A stretch of DNA of 64,000 nucleotides from positions 26,075,101-26,139,100 of the forward strand of contig CM044956.1 of the NCBI GenBank assembly GCA_024516035.1. The letters are read 5' to 3'. The notes under the pieces are model-generated. The model was given only the letters and a program-made list of their open reading frames with translations. It made no database searches and was not told where the DNA came from. Position 1 is the stretch's first letter; every line of letters starts with the position of its first letter. Position numbers and translations under genes: made by a program. Of this stretch, positions 20,471-32,430 are shown in pieces. Origin of the DNA: Bactericera cockerelli (taxonomy: Eukaryota > Arthropoda > Insecta > Hemiptera > Triozidae).

Positions 20471-21654
20471 GAAGTACAGAATTTTGTTTTGAATTATTTC
20501 CATTTCACATCTCTTGGGGAATATGGTGAATAGATAAAATAATTATCAATCAACCATCACAACCAAGTTCAATTATTTTAGCTCAAAAACAGATAGATAC
20601 AAAAACAGTCTGCAGGAGTTTAGATTCAATATGAAATTTCTAAAATTTGCTGATGTCATACTTCAAATTTTACGGTTTTGTCAATGCTACGCAGCTAGCA
20701 CAAGTTTTCATGGTAGAAAATAATATATGGATTCTTATAACCCTTAGTGGTCCTAGCAACATATCCAAGTACTGTCACTATAATAAAGATGTCCAGTGTA
20801 TAAATAAATAATATTTAGAATTCTTAAACAGCTAGGTATGAGAACTATAATTATAATTCTAGTACACAACATTAATGAAAACGTGATGGAAATACAGTGT
20901 ACAGAGGGCAGAAAAATTCCTGCCCTGCTGGGAATTAAACCGAGATCACCATCTGTCCCAATATCTTATTTTGACCATAATTCCATCCCTGATTAAATTA
21001 ATTAAAGGTAATTAAGGGCAGAATTAATAGACAACATCAATAAATTAAGTCGTTGGTAAGTGTCGGTTTTCCCTATCTTACACAGTACGCAATCGGTGAC
21101 TTAGCGCCACAGAGGTATTACAAAAACGTCTATTAATTCCGCCCTAAATCTTGCCCTGCTGAGAATTGAACCCAAGTCACACAAAATGATAAATGATCAT
21201 TGATCAATGTGAAACTTATGAAATGGCCATGTGGACGACACAAAAAAAAACGTTCAAAATGCTTTCAGAACTGTTAACATTCAAAATGTAAAAAGTTAAC
21301 AAAACAACATCGCAATTTCCAAAAAATCAGAGGCTTTTTTGAGGTTTTCGTGTAATTGCGATGTTGCCGTAACGCCAATCGTGATTCGCGAACTCGAGCT
21401 TGAATTTTCGTGATAAAACCCGATTGGTGGATTCGCGAACCCTCGAGATTCGAGGGTGGTTGACGAATCAGTGATTGGTGGATTTGTGATAAACTCGGCT
21501 ATTAGGCAATATCTACCATCCAACCAATGATCTTGCAATACTGAAAAAGCGAAATAATTGGTAACCTACTTGAATAAATTTCAATTTACTCCCAAAATAT
21601 GCAAATGGAAATGAAATTAATATAATATACCTAATTGTATTTATTCAGATTAGA
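20471..21654. other. Non-genic stretch with SINE pieces
   Basis: Reverse SINE type B heads occur near 20895-20960 (CCTGCCCTGCTGGGAATTAA) and 21150-21185 (TGCCCTGCTGAGAATTGAAC). CCTATCTTACACAGTACGCA near 21073 is the repeat shared with 13727. No gene was seen. Confidence 0.5.
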
Positions 21655-21689
21655 ATGTCACATTGGTTGATCTTTTACATAATGGTGCA

Positions 21690-21900
21690 AATATGTCTGA
21701 ACATCTATATCAGAGGTAGGTATATCTATATCTATAAAAGAAAGCTGTCTGTATGTGTGTATGTATGTATGTATGTATGTAAAGCAGGACTAAAAAGTCA
21801 CAGGAGAGGGGCATCTTGTAGAGGAGCAGTTCAAAGCCAGGCAACATCGCATCGATGAACGTCCTAAATCATGTGTGTATGTATGTTCTTTATACAAATC
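21690..21900 (+). repeat. Microsatellite-bearing repeat start
   Basis: TCTATATCTATAAAAGAAAG followed by (TGTA)n at 21745-21785. The TCTATAAAAGAAA-type start resembles Helitron 5-prime ends, but no CTRR end was matched. Confidence 0.4.
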
Positions 21901-22567
21901 CACACCGTGAAATTTGCACATAGGTCCCTTTGGATCAGGAAATTCTTCTAGGCTAGATTATATCAGTGATATCTTGATTATATCAGTGATATCTTGTTTA
22001 GGAGTGATAACTTGTTTGCGGCCAAGTTATCTTGGTACTAAACAATTGAAAATAATAGGGATATATGACTAAAATCTATTTGATCACATAGGAAACAATT
22101 TTTTTTATAAATTACAATAATAAATTGTCTTTTAAACTAATGTGGAGACTCAAATTTGCCAGTTAAGTAAGTAACGTTCATGATATTTTAGGTGTTCCTT
22201 AGTCTAAGATTTTACTGTGTCTGATAGAAAAAATGCATTTCTCCCCATTATTTTCACCAAAATCCGATATAAATGAGGAAAATCAAGTTTAGTTAGGATG
22301 TGACCATTAGTTTTCATAAAAAATAATAATGTTCACCTCATTCTACAGACGTGTAAAGTTGTGTCCCTATGAAGAAGAAAAAATCGCCGTCATGAATGTT
22401 ACCCCCAAAAAAATGTAAACCATTTTGAAAAACCCATTTATTGTGTGAATTCCTCAATTAGAAAAAATATGAAAAATGTTTTTGTCCAACAAGAAATACA
22501 CACATTATATGAGAGAAAGACCTATGGGTTCCGCTAAATTTGTCACTCAGGGTATATAAAAAAAATC

Positions 22568-22682
22568 ATGACTTAAACCTCATAATTAGTACATGTAACC
22601 TTGGATTTTTTATTTTTCAAAAACTCTTTCAGGGGCCGAGTAATTTGAGGTGTGCAACTTTGGTGGAACACCCTGTGTTCCA
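22568..22682 (-). repeat. CAGGG-type element end
   Basis: CTCTTTCAGGGGCCGAGTAA, GAGGTGTGCAACTTTGGTGG and AACACCCTG. The inverse copy is at 47258-47340 (CAGGGTGTCCCACCAAAG). Confidence 0.6.
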
Positions 22683-22765
22683 CCAACGTGTTTTTTTATT
22701 TTGAATAAAAATTTATAAAAATTTAATTTTTTATGAATAAAAATTTGAAGCAATTAGAGCCGAAG

Positions 22766-22872
22766 TTCAACATCCTACAGTTAAGACCTAGTTTTTTGCT
22801 TATTATACTACAATTCAGACCTAGTTTATTGCCTATTATCCTACAATTTAGACCTAGTTTATTGCCTATTGA
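22766..22872. repeat. Tandem repeat, three 34-bp units
   Basis: Units read CTACA(G/A)TTNAGACCTAGTTT and then (A/T)TTGCNTATTAT, three times in a row. Confidence 0.8.
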
Positions 22873-23225
22873 CTCTGATGTTCCAATAACACATATGTAG
22901 TTCATTAATTTTAAAAGAACGCAGCAGCATTAGAATCTCATTCAGTTACTACCTTTCAAAATTCGCAAGTTAGTTTATGGTGGGAGAAAGAAACAAACAG
23001 CTCATTTTGAAATATTTTTTATATAATTCATATTAGATCTTTCTGACAAAGTGTGGACTCGAGCAGGTTTTCGGAGCACATCCTGTAAAAAGACTGCCAC
23101 GTAAAATTGTAAAAGCACAGAAATATACAAATGGTATTTTACAAAAGCACCTTTCAGTCACCCGGAAACTTTCAATTTTAAGAGAAGTACTACAAATATT
23201 TCCTCAGGTTTGATTACTGCCAATT

Positions 23226-23461
23226 TTAGGCCACGTTTACACACAGCTCCCTGCTCGCGCCTGCAGAGGGTTCATACTGTGTGGTGGGGGAGATCTCCCC
23301 GCCCGACGAAGTAGAGAACAACATCTGCAGGGCACCCTGTAGCTCCAGCAGCTCCCGCACAGAGTCCTGTTCTGATTGGAGCCGGCGGGCGAGGCGAGAC
23401 AGAATAGAGACCAGGCCGCCGCTGGGGCTTAGCCCGGAGCCCATCATCTCCTCCACAACGT
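23226..23461 (-). CDS. UTP15: UTP15 coding exon 10 with stop
   Basis: It encodes VVEEMMGSGLSPSGG, a helical stretch with LLELQGALQMLF (human LLETLGMMDMLF), and a less conserved tail ending CVNVA before TAA at 23228-23226. The acceptor is CTACAG. The exon is clearly more GC-rich than its surroundings. Confidence 0.9.
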
Positions 23462-26400
23462 CTGTAGGGAATTCAGAAAATGGGCTCTTCAATAAAACCT
23501 TTAACACATGATTCTCTAACAGTGACCATACTGATTTCCAGATAAAATTACACTAAAACCATTACTTAGTGACATGGTTAGAGACCATCAAAACAATTCG
23601 GCGTAGCTCACGCCGCATAGTGGACGAGTATTCAATTTTAGACGGCCATAATTAGATAAATAAAACGTGGTTTTTATGAATAAAATATACCTAATTATAT
23701 TGAAAACATACTAATACAGGGTGCGCCAGAATAACCTGACGAGTTTAAAATGTTAACTATCAAGTCATAACTTGTCGTAGATGGTTGATGTTAGTGTCAT
23801 TTTGTTTCCAATAAAAGCGGATTTAGTTACAATGGAGTCGTGGACACATGCGCATCGTGCTTTTGTTGTAGAGACATTTTTTAAAAGTGGTGATTCTGTG
23901 GCAATTACTCAGAGAAAGTTTCGGACTCACTACCGAATTAAATCTCTCTGCTTGTAACTATTTTCTTTGGGGTTACCTCAAAAGTAAAGTCTATATGCAT
24001 TAGCCAAGGACTGTAGATGACTTGAAGAGACTAATTGTTCAAGTAATTCGTGCAATACACCTGATTATGCTTGAAAAAGTCATGGACAATTTTTCGACCA
24101 GAATTGACGAGTGTATCAGAAATGGAGGTAAACATTTGACCAACATTAACTTTCACAAATAATTCAAATATTCAACAAATCATGTACTAAAATAAATCCG
24201 CATGTCTTCTCTTTCAAATAACGCAAAAATTATTGTTCTATCTAAAAAAATTGCTTGTTTAGTATCATTTTTGAACTCGTCAGGTTATTCTGGCGCACCC
24301 TGTACATTATGCATTACAACTAGGGCTTCCAAAACTTTTTAACTAATTCTCTTCAATTTTGTTTTATGTGGTGGTATACCTTTTTTCCTACATTCTAAAC
24401 TAAATTCTACAAAATATTCTGTATCGTCAAGTTGGAGACCTAATTTTTGCACTTTTTTGGATTTTCTTAAATATCAGAGCTCAGTCATATTTTATTTAAA
24501 AAAAATAACTACTAATGCACAATGTAAAAAAGTAATACGCATAAACATAAAAAAATTCATCAAAATCGGGTGTATGGTTCACGAGATATAAACGTATAAG
24601 TAAAAAGTTAGTGGTCAGGCGCATGGTCTCTATCTCCAAGAACCGCGAGTGCAAAGATGATGAATTTAAAATGGGGCCATCTACAATATGTCTTCAATAT
24701 GTGTACAAAATTTCATGGAAATCCGTTCTGTATTTCTGAGATTTGCACCATACAAGGAATGTATTTGACAGACACACAAAACCAAAGTTGCTCAGGAGGT
24801 TATGAAACGTTGAGAAATATGAAATAGGAGCAAAAAAGAAAATGCCAATGAAATACCGTCAAAAGTGGGAAGAATAAGAACAAGGTTTGAAATAAGATCT
24901 GGGAGTGAGAGAGTGGGGAACAAGAAGGAATTATTTTGGTGGAGAGGTTGATGGGTTTTGAGTGAAAAAATTCTTTTTCTATTTGATAAAAAAAAACATA
25001 ATAATAAGGGGGGGATACCGAAAACTTACCTATAACTATAAAAGTAGTTTGAGATAGTACATCAAAATACTGGGGCACATCCACATTTTTTGCTATGAAA
25101 GTTGTCAATTTTTTTGTGAGCTTTTCATCAAGCCCTATAACAGCTCTGTGTAGACCTTTACGTCTGAAATAAAAACAAATGGTACGGAATTAGCATGAAA
25201 AATATTAATTGTGACTTCTTTTGCACATTTAAATTTGAGTTCCACGAGACTTGAGGAGTTCTTGAATTTATAATATTCACAAATATAATTTTCAATTGTA
25301 AAGGCTATAATAAAGTATGTACATAATATTTTTGTATTTAATTTGATTTTCACAATAAATGCATCAATAATGGTAAAAAAATCTGTAGATATTGAGAAAA
25401 AAAATATAATCTGTTGAGCATTAAAATTTATTCGTGTATGGTAGAATTGGTAGATTGAGATTCTACAATAATCAATCATCATTTTTTTGATGTAGTTCTT
25501 CACCTGGGGCGAACTTACTCATGGTTCGCCCCAGGCACTAGATCTTTTACCAAGCTATCTAGGCCCTCGGTCTAGCGTACACAGGGGGCGAAAGCTGTAA
25601 CTGTGTGCACCTAGACAACTCTGAGCAGACGGGTCCACGTGCACGTGAATGCGCACGTTCCCGGGGGCTGGTAACATTGCATGCTTGCATGCTGCATGCT
25701 AGTATGTAATAGCTGAGTTCTGCCCAGGACCGGGTGGTCGGTATATTCCACACAAACACTTTGCGTACTGTGCATATTCTGGAGTATGTTATGTTTGCTC
25801 TCACAGTGGAAATGAGATTCTTTGGTCTCTGACAATTCGATATTCCCTGTTCCCTGGACACTTTTTAGCAATTAACAATATCCAGTGTACAAGTTTTAAC
25901 CAAAATCAAAGTGTTAATATACTGGTCAGGCATTAGAATCTGAACAGATAATAAACATATTTTTTTTATCATTACCAGGGGCGAGCCCGGGGGGGGGGTC
26001 AACTTTGGAATCTTAAATGGAACCACCCTAATTCTAATACGTTTTTGAAAACTAGTTGACATTAAAAATATTTTAAGACAAGTTTGAGATTTTTATTCAA
26101 AGCAGGGCCGGACATATCGTATATTTAATTTCACTGGTTTCAGTTAATTTTTTTTATTTCTTTTATTTAATGTGTATCAATTAATAAATTGTTAACACAG
26201 TACAAGGGAGTTAATACAGGGTATTCATAAAGTCTCACCCAGGCCTAGGTTTCTCGAAAACGACTCAGAATATCAAAAAACGCAAAAACCCGTATTCCTT
26301 TATATTTAGGGGGATTGATTTTCAGCCAATTTTTTTTTGCCTACACGGCCCCAGTCAGGCTGGGCATGGACCAACTTTAAAATCTTAAATAGAATAACAA

Positions 26401-29400
26401 TAACAATATATATATAGGTACTGAGTACCTCGTTTATTTGACAATAGATGTGTGATAATGTACATAAGTAAGTTCTAAAAACTAGTATTGTCAGCTCCAG
26501 TCTTGTATATTTATTGACTTTGACTGACATAAATACTTTGGTTACAATGAGATCTATATAAGGTTAATCAAAAGCAAAGTAGATTTAGGAAAAAATAATT
26601 AAAAACCTAGCTAGATGTAATATTGGGATCTAAGGTGTTGTTGGACGGGGGGGGAGGGGTTAGGAGTTAGGAGGAGGAGGGAGGAGGGAAAGGGAAAATA
26701 GGATTAGGGGGAGGGGTGGTTAGGAGAGCATAGATCTGTTTTGCACAACCATGTTGTGAATCACACGTTTGTATTTAATTTTTGGAGGTACAACATAGGT
26801 AAGTAATGGTTTCAGTACGTTAATGTTAGCTTTTTTCGTTTTCTTGAAGAAATTTATAGAGAGTTTGTGTACATAATTTTCTAAGTAGGGAGTTTTAGCA
26901 AGTGAGTGGAGGTCAGTGATTTTAGTGTACCTTCTTTTCTTCAGGGCTATTCGAAGGGCTCGGTTCTGTAGTACTTGTAGTGTCTTGTAGTTTGTTTTAC
27001 AAGTAGTATTCCAGGCGGGGGCCGCGTATGTAATAATTGGACGAAGGCAAGATTTATACAAGAGAATTTTATTGGATGTACTTAATTTAGATTTGTAATT
27101 AAATACTGGGTAGAGGGAATTTAAACCGATAAAGAATTTTTTATGAATATGTTTCATGTGAGCAGAGTAGGTCAGTTTGGAGTCCAGGTATACGCCTAAG
27201 TATTTAACTTCCTGACTCCAGGTTACATCTGAGTCAAAAACATGTATAGTTCTGGGGAGTATTGGTTTCCTACGAGTAAAAAAGATTGCCTCGGTCTTGT
27301 CTGGGTTCACACGAATTTTCCACTTGTTAAAATATTTTGAGAATTTTTTAGAGCAGTTTTTAAGTCTATTCAGTATGGTGTCAGGGCGCCAGGAGGAGGA
27401 ATACAGGGCCGTGTCGTCGGCGTAGACAGCACTGTGCACATGTTTGTCTGTAGGTGCGTCGTGTGTGTAGAATATGTACTGCTTCGGGCCGAGCAAACTC
27501 CCCTGGGGTACGCCCCCCTCTATTTTCCTCGCCCTGGACAGTACACATGGTCCGTAGTTCAGGGTTGTGTTTCTAGCAGGGTCAGTTAGGCTGTCTATTG
27601 GAATGAGATTGGTGTGACTGGAGTTAGGGGAGTCAATGCTTACGCGTAGCTGTCTATTTGAGAGATAGGAATGGAAGATGAAAATAAGGTATTTTGGGCA
27701 TTTTTTCAAAATTAATTTATGAATAAGACCCGCGTGCCAGACGGTGTCGAAACATTTTTCTATATCAAGCATGATTAACCCTGTATGTTTTTTCAAATTA
27801 AAATTTGAGATGACATGATCTGCTATTCTCGCGATCTGTCCTACTGTCGATCTTTCCCGACGGAATCCGAACTGTTCGGGTGCAAGTATATTTTCTTTAT
27901 CTAAGAACAGGTCAAACCGAGTAAGGATTACTTTTTCCGTCACTTTGCTCAAGATACATAGGAGGCTGATGGGTCTGTAACTTTCGGCTTTTTGAGGGGA
28001 CTTTCCGGGCTTCAAAATGGCTATTACTTTAGATATTTTCCAGAGTGTTGGGAAGTGTCCTAGGGCAAGAATTCGGTTTATGATGTTTTTAAGTTGTATA
28101 ATGCAGGTTAAACTAAGATTTTTGATACACAAAGTTGGGATGCAGTCTATACCTGGAGACTTTGTGGTTTTAAGTTTACCTATAATTTTTAATAATTCGG
28201 AGGTGGTTACAGGGCAGTTTTGATCTTCAAAATCTATGCTTTGGGATGAAATGAAATTTTCAACATTGTTTTCAACTTTACGTGTAAAGTATTTTGTACC
28301 CATGTTTATGTTTAGCCTATGTACCGTTTCAAACCTTTCCGCTAAAATTTCAACTTTTTCTTCCGGGGTAAAAGCGTAATAGTCATTGTTATTAGCATTA
28401 GTGATAGTAGAGGAAGTGGCTGTCAGGGGGGAAGAAGGTCTTTGGGTGATGAGGGGGGGAATAAGTTTAGTCCGGGGGACAATAGACTTTTTCTTTTTCC
28501 ATAGACTGTCACTTGTCTTAATATGTGATAATTGCCTATTAAAAAAGTAATTTTTTAGTAGGTACAAGGTACGGTTTAATAGTTTTGACGTAATATTTTG
28601 TAGTTTCTTGTATTTGTAGTTTCTGTATTTTTGAAAGAGTTTTCTATATTTATTTTTTGTGGTTATGAGGAAATTTACAAAATTGTTTTCTGGGATATTA
28701 TTTTTGTAGGAGACCGTTTTTGTTGGAATGTTAGTCCTCATTGAGTCCTGTATGACTGTTGTTAGTGAGTAAACTGCTTTGTCAATGTCTTCTTTTGTAT
28801 TTAAGTCCTCTAACTTAAAATTTGTATCAATAAAAGAGCGGTAGAGCTCCCAGTCTGTGTTTTTAAAATCAAAACTTAGTTTCTGTTCACGTACAAGTCC
28901 TGATAATTTTAAGGTGAGTATGATAGGATTGTGATTTGAACTTAGAGCTGGGGCGGTGCAGATGCTGTCAAAAATTGAGGAATCTTTCAGGAGAGCTATG
29001 TCTATTATGGATGGATTATACCTAGGACAGTCAGGTATGAAAGTTACATCAGTAGGGGCTGAAATATAAATAGATTTATTAATACAATATTTGTGCAAAG
29101 CAATTCCGTCCACATTATTACCTATACAGTTCCAAACTTTATTCTTACAGTTAAGGTCTCCTATTACAATAGGGTTTTCTTGTTGGAATAAAACGTTCAA
29201 GTCATTTAAGTTGAGCTTATATCTAGGTGCTTTATAAGTTGACAATATGGTAAAAGTTTTGGAGTTACATTTTAGTTTAACCCCAATTGTTTCAACACTT
29301 ATCATGTTGGGTAGCTGGAATTCACAATGCTGTAAGTTTGACCTGATCATTATAGCAACTCCGCCTCCGTGGGCGTTTCTATCTTGGCGATAACAGGAGT

Positions 29401-32390
29401 ATCCTGGAAGTTTGAGATTTTTAAAATCATTATCAAGTTTGGTTTCACTTAAACAGATAATGTCAAAATTTTCTTTTTGATTGAATAATTCTAGCTCTAA
29501 TAATTTGTACCTGATGGAATTCGAGTTCCATGCAGCAATACGAAGAGTATCAACTGAATCAGCCATCAAAGAATTCGCAGATTGAGTCTAAAATAATAGT
29601 AAACTTACTGAACCCATCAGGGGCTCTTCTAATTTTAGAAAGTATAGATTTGGCAAAAGTTAATATTTTAAAAAGGTTAAAACCTGTAAAGAGAGACTTT
29701 AGTTCTTGTATGATACTGCTTATGCTATCAGTGCCATTATTTCCTGCGTCAGAGGTGCAGGGCTGGACGGGGCGGGGGTGGGGCAAGACTGTTGTTGAGA
29801 AGAATTCAGGTTCAGCGCAGCACTTGTAGGAGCTGTAGGGTTCAGGCGCGGCCAGTGAGTACCTTGGGTTGAGAACGGCTGGTTGGTGGGTTGAGATGGA
29901 TAACGGGAGCCAGCCAGGACATTTCTGCGTTTTTCTGCAACTTTCATGAAGATTTCGCACTCTTTTGAGTTCGCAGGATGTTTCTCGTTGCAATTTGCGC
30001 ATTCGTATTCTTCTTCTTCTTTCAAGCAGTCCTTGATGTGATGGTCGCCCGCGCATTTTCTGCATTTCAACTTTCTTGTACAGTTATTGGCGATGTGGTG
30101 GAACTTTTGACATTTGAAGCATTGAATGGGGTTGACTTTTTTGTGGGGCTTTTCCCACGACACAATGCAATAACACAATGTCCTGATTTTGACTACGTCT
30201 TGTGTTTTAGTACCTGGACTAAATAGTACAGAGTAGAGGGGATATTCCTGTTTCTGGTTTATCTGGTTGATTTTTATAGTACTGAAATTTAAGTCCGTTA
30301 GCTCTTCCTTTATGTCATCAGTGGAGATGGACGGGGGAAGGCCCTTCAGGATAAGTTTGGTCAGTTTTTCTGAGCTCAAAGTGTAGGTATGAAATTCAAA
30401 TTGTTTCGAAATGAAATATTCTTTGAGTTTTTTGTGATCTGTGTCAGTATTAGTGTAGAAACTTGTCTTACCGTTCGCATATTTAAATTGAAATTTGTCC
30501 TGCAGTAGACCTTTAAGAGCTTGGAGAGTTGTGTTACCCTCCTTCAGTGTTCCTTCCACGATCACTGGCGGGGGCTTCTTCTTCTTGTTCAGCGGGGTTC
30601 CGCCGCTCTGAGTAGCACTGCCCGTTCCTTGGGGAGGGTCGAGATCCATCTCATTTGTATTTGCACTTTTATTTGCACTATTTAAGAGAGGATCGAATCG
30701 GTTTTTCAGAGGAATACCGGCACTGCTTGTATTTGAAACTTGCGATATACGACGCTTATTATTATTCCCACCGTCTGCCATCGTGCTGGCTAGGCGGTTG
30801 GAAAATCACAGCAGGAAAGAATATGCTATGTATGTAGAAGTTAATTTACTACTAGCACTAAAAATAAAAATTGAGAAGAACAGAATAGAAAAAATCACTT
30901 AAAGTTTGTATTATTACATAATAGCAATCGCTAGCTATCATATGGAGTAAGAATAAGCATCTTAAATAGAATGGTATGTCTTGTGGCATATTGTTTTAAA
31001 GGTCTTATTGAGAGAAGTTCATTACAATAAATTTCAGTGTTCTACGACTTACCGTTCTCGAGATACAGGGTCGGACGTCCTGCGTAATATCCATATATTT
31101 TGACCTGTAACTCGTTAACCGTAAATTATGGAGAAAATTTTTCTTGTTAATAATAACTCCTTATGACAAGACCTTTCGAACAAGTTATAACTCGACATAC
31201 TCTGTTGATGTTAGTTTCTGGTCGGTTTCGTCAGCCAGCCGGACGAACAGTAGAAAAAATTTTAACGAAAAAACAAATCAAGTTTTAACTTGTTCGAAAG
31301 TTCTTGCCATAAGGAGTTATTATTAACAAGAAAAATTTTCTCCATAATTTACGGTTAACGAGTTATAGGTCAAAATATATGGATATTACGCAGGACGCCC
31401 GACCCTGTATCTCGAGAACGGTAAGTCGTAGCTCACTAAAATTTGTTGTAATGAACTTCTCTTAATAAGACCTTTAAAACAATATGTTTTTGAAAGTGAA
31501 GAGTGAGCCAAAAATGGGGTGCAATAGTTCAAAATGATGGACGGAGCACGTAGGATTTTCTTTATTTTATTTAGAAAAGACCCCCAGAAGAAATGTAATG
31601 TAATGTAAGCTATTCGCAATTTTAAGAAGTTGACTTACCGAATAAGTTCCCCCAGTGTAGCCAGAAGTTGAGCAGAATTTCTATTACTTCCTTTCAGTGA
31701 TATCTGGAGAGCTTTAACATATTTAAACCCGCGCAATGCTTGATCAACGGACCGGCGTTCTGCTTTCTTTTCTAATGACGACGAGCTGGAAAATACCTGT
31801 AAAAGAAAAGGAAAGAAGTACAATAGACCTTAAGTTGGAAAAATTAACACGGAAGAAATCTGGATAGACATACATGTTTTTGTAGCGGCGTTACTTTTTT
31901 TTCAAACAACATTTCCATTATACTAATAATAATTCCGTGTCCGTGACGTAGGTATTGATACCTAAATCACCGTGGTGAGAGTCAGGATTATATGGACGCC
32001 CAGATCCAATGTCGAGGCTCCTTTCATGTCCATTGATTCTATTTGGTTTTAACGTCCTGACTTGAGGTAGACAGGACGGGGGTTTTACCCTCCATTCGCT
32101 GGGAATCGTACCAGCTACCCACATTAACCTCACCCCGCCTGGGTAGGGCCGGAATTACCAGCCTCACATGTTCGGAGGGAACAGAATTTTCTATGCGAAA
32201 AGTCTGCTCCAACCGGGAATCGAACTCAAGATCTCTGGACTACGGGCAGTAGTCACAACCTTTACGCCACGGAGGCTTTCTATTTATTTGACAAATATAC
32301 ATTACAATTACTAGCGGGTTACACCCGTCGCTTCGCCAGCCCGTCACACACACAACACAACCACACCACCACACACACTACACACACGCA

Positions 32391-32430
<40 letters not shown>

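Larger units (their letters stand above)
26600..30850 (-). mobile_element. Jockey-like non-LTR retrotransposon, nearly full length
   Basis: It has ORF1 (gag) and ORF2 (endonuclease-RT) in order on the minus strand, inside UTP15 intron 8 and in the same orientation as the gene. After ORF2 the strand is a long C/T-rich tract (26640-26716). The 3-prime and 5-prime limits are estimated; no poly-A or target duplication was found. Confidence 0.8.
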
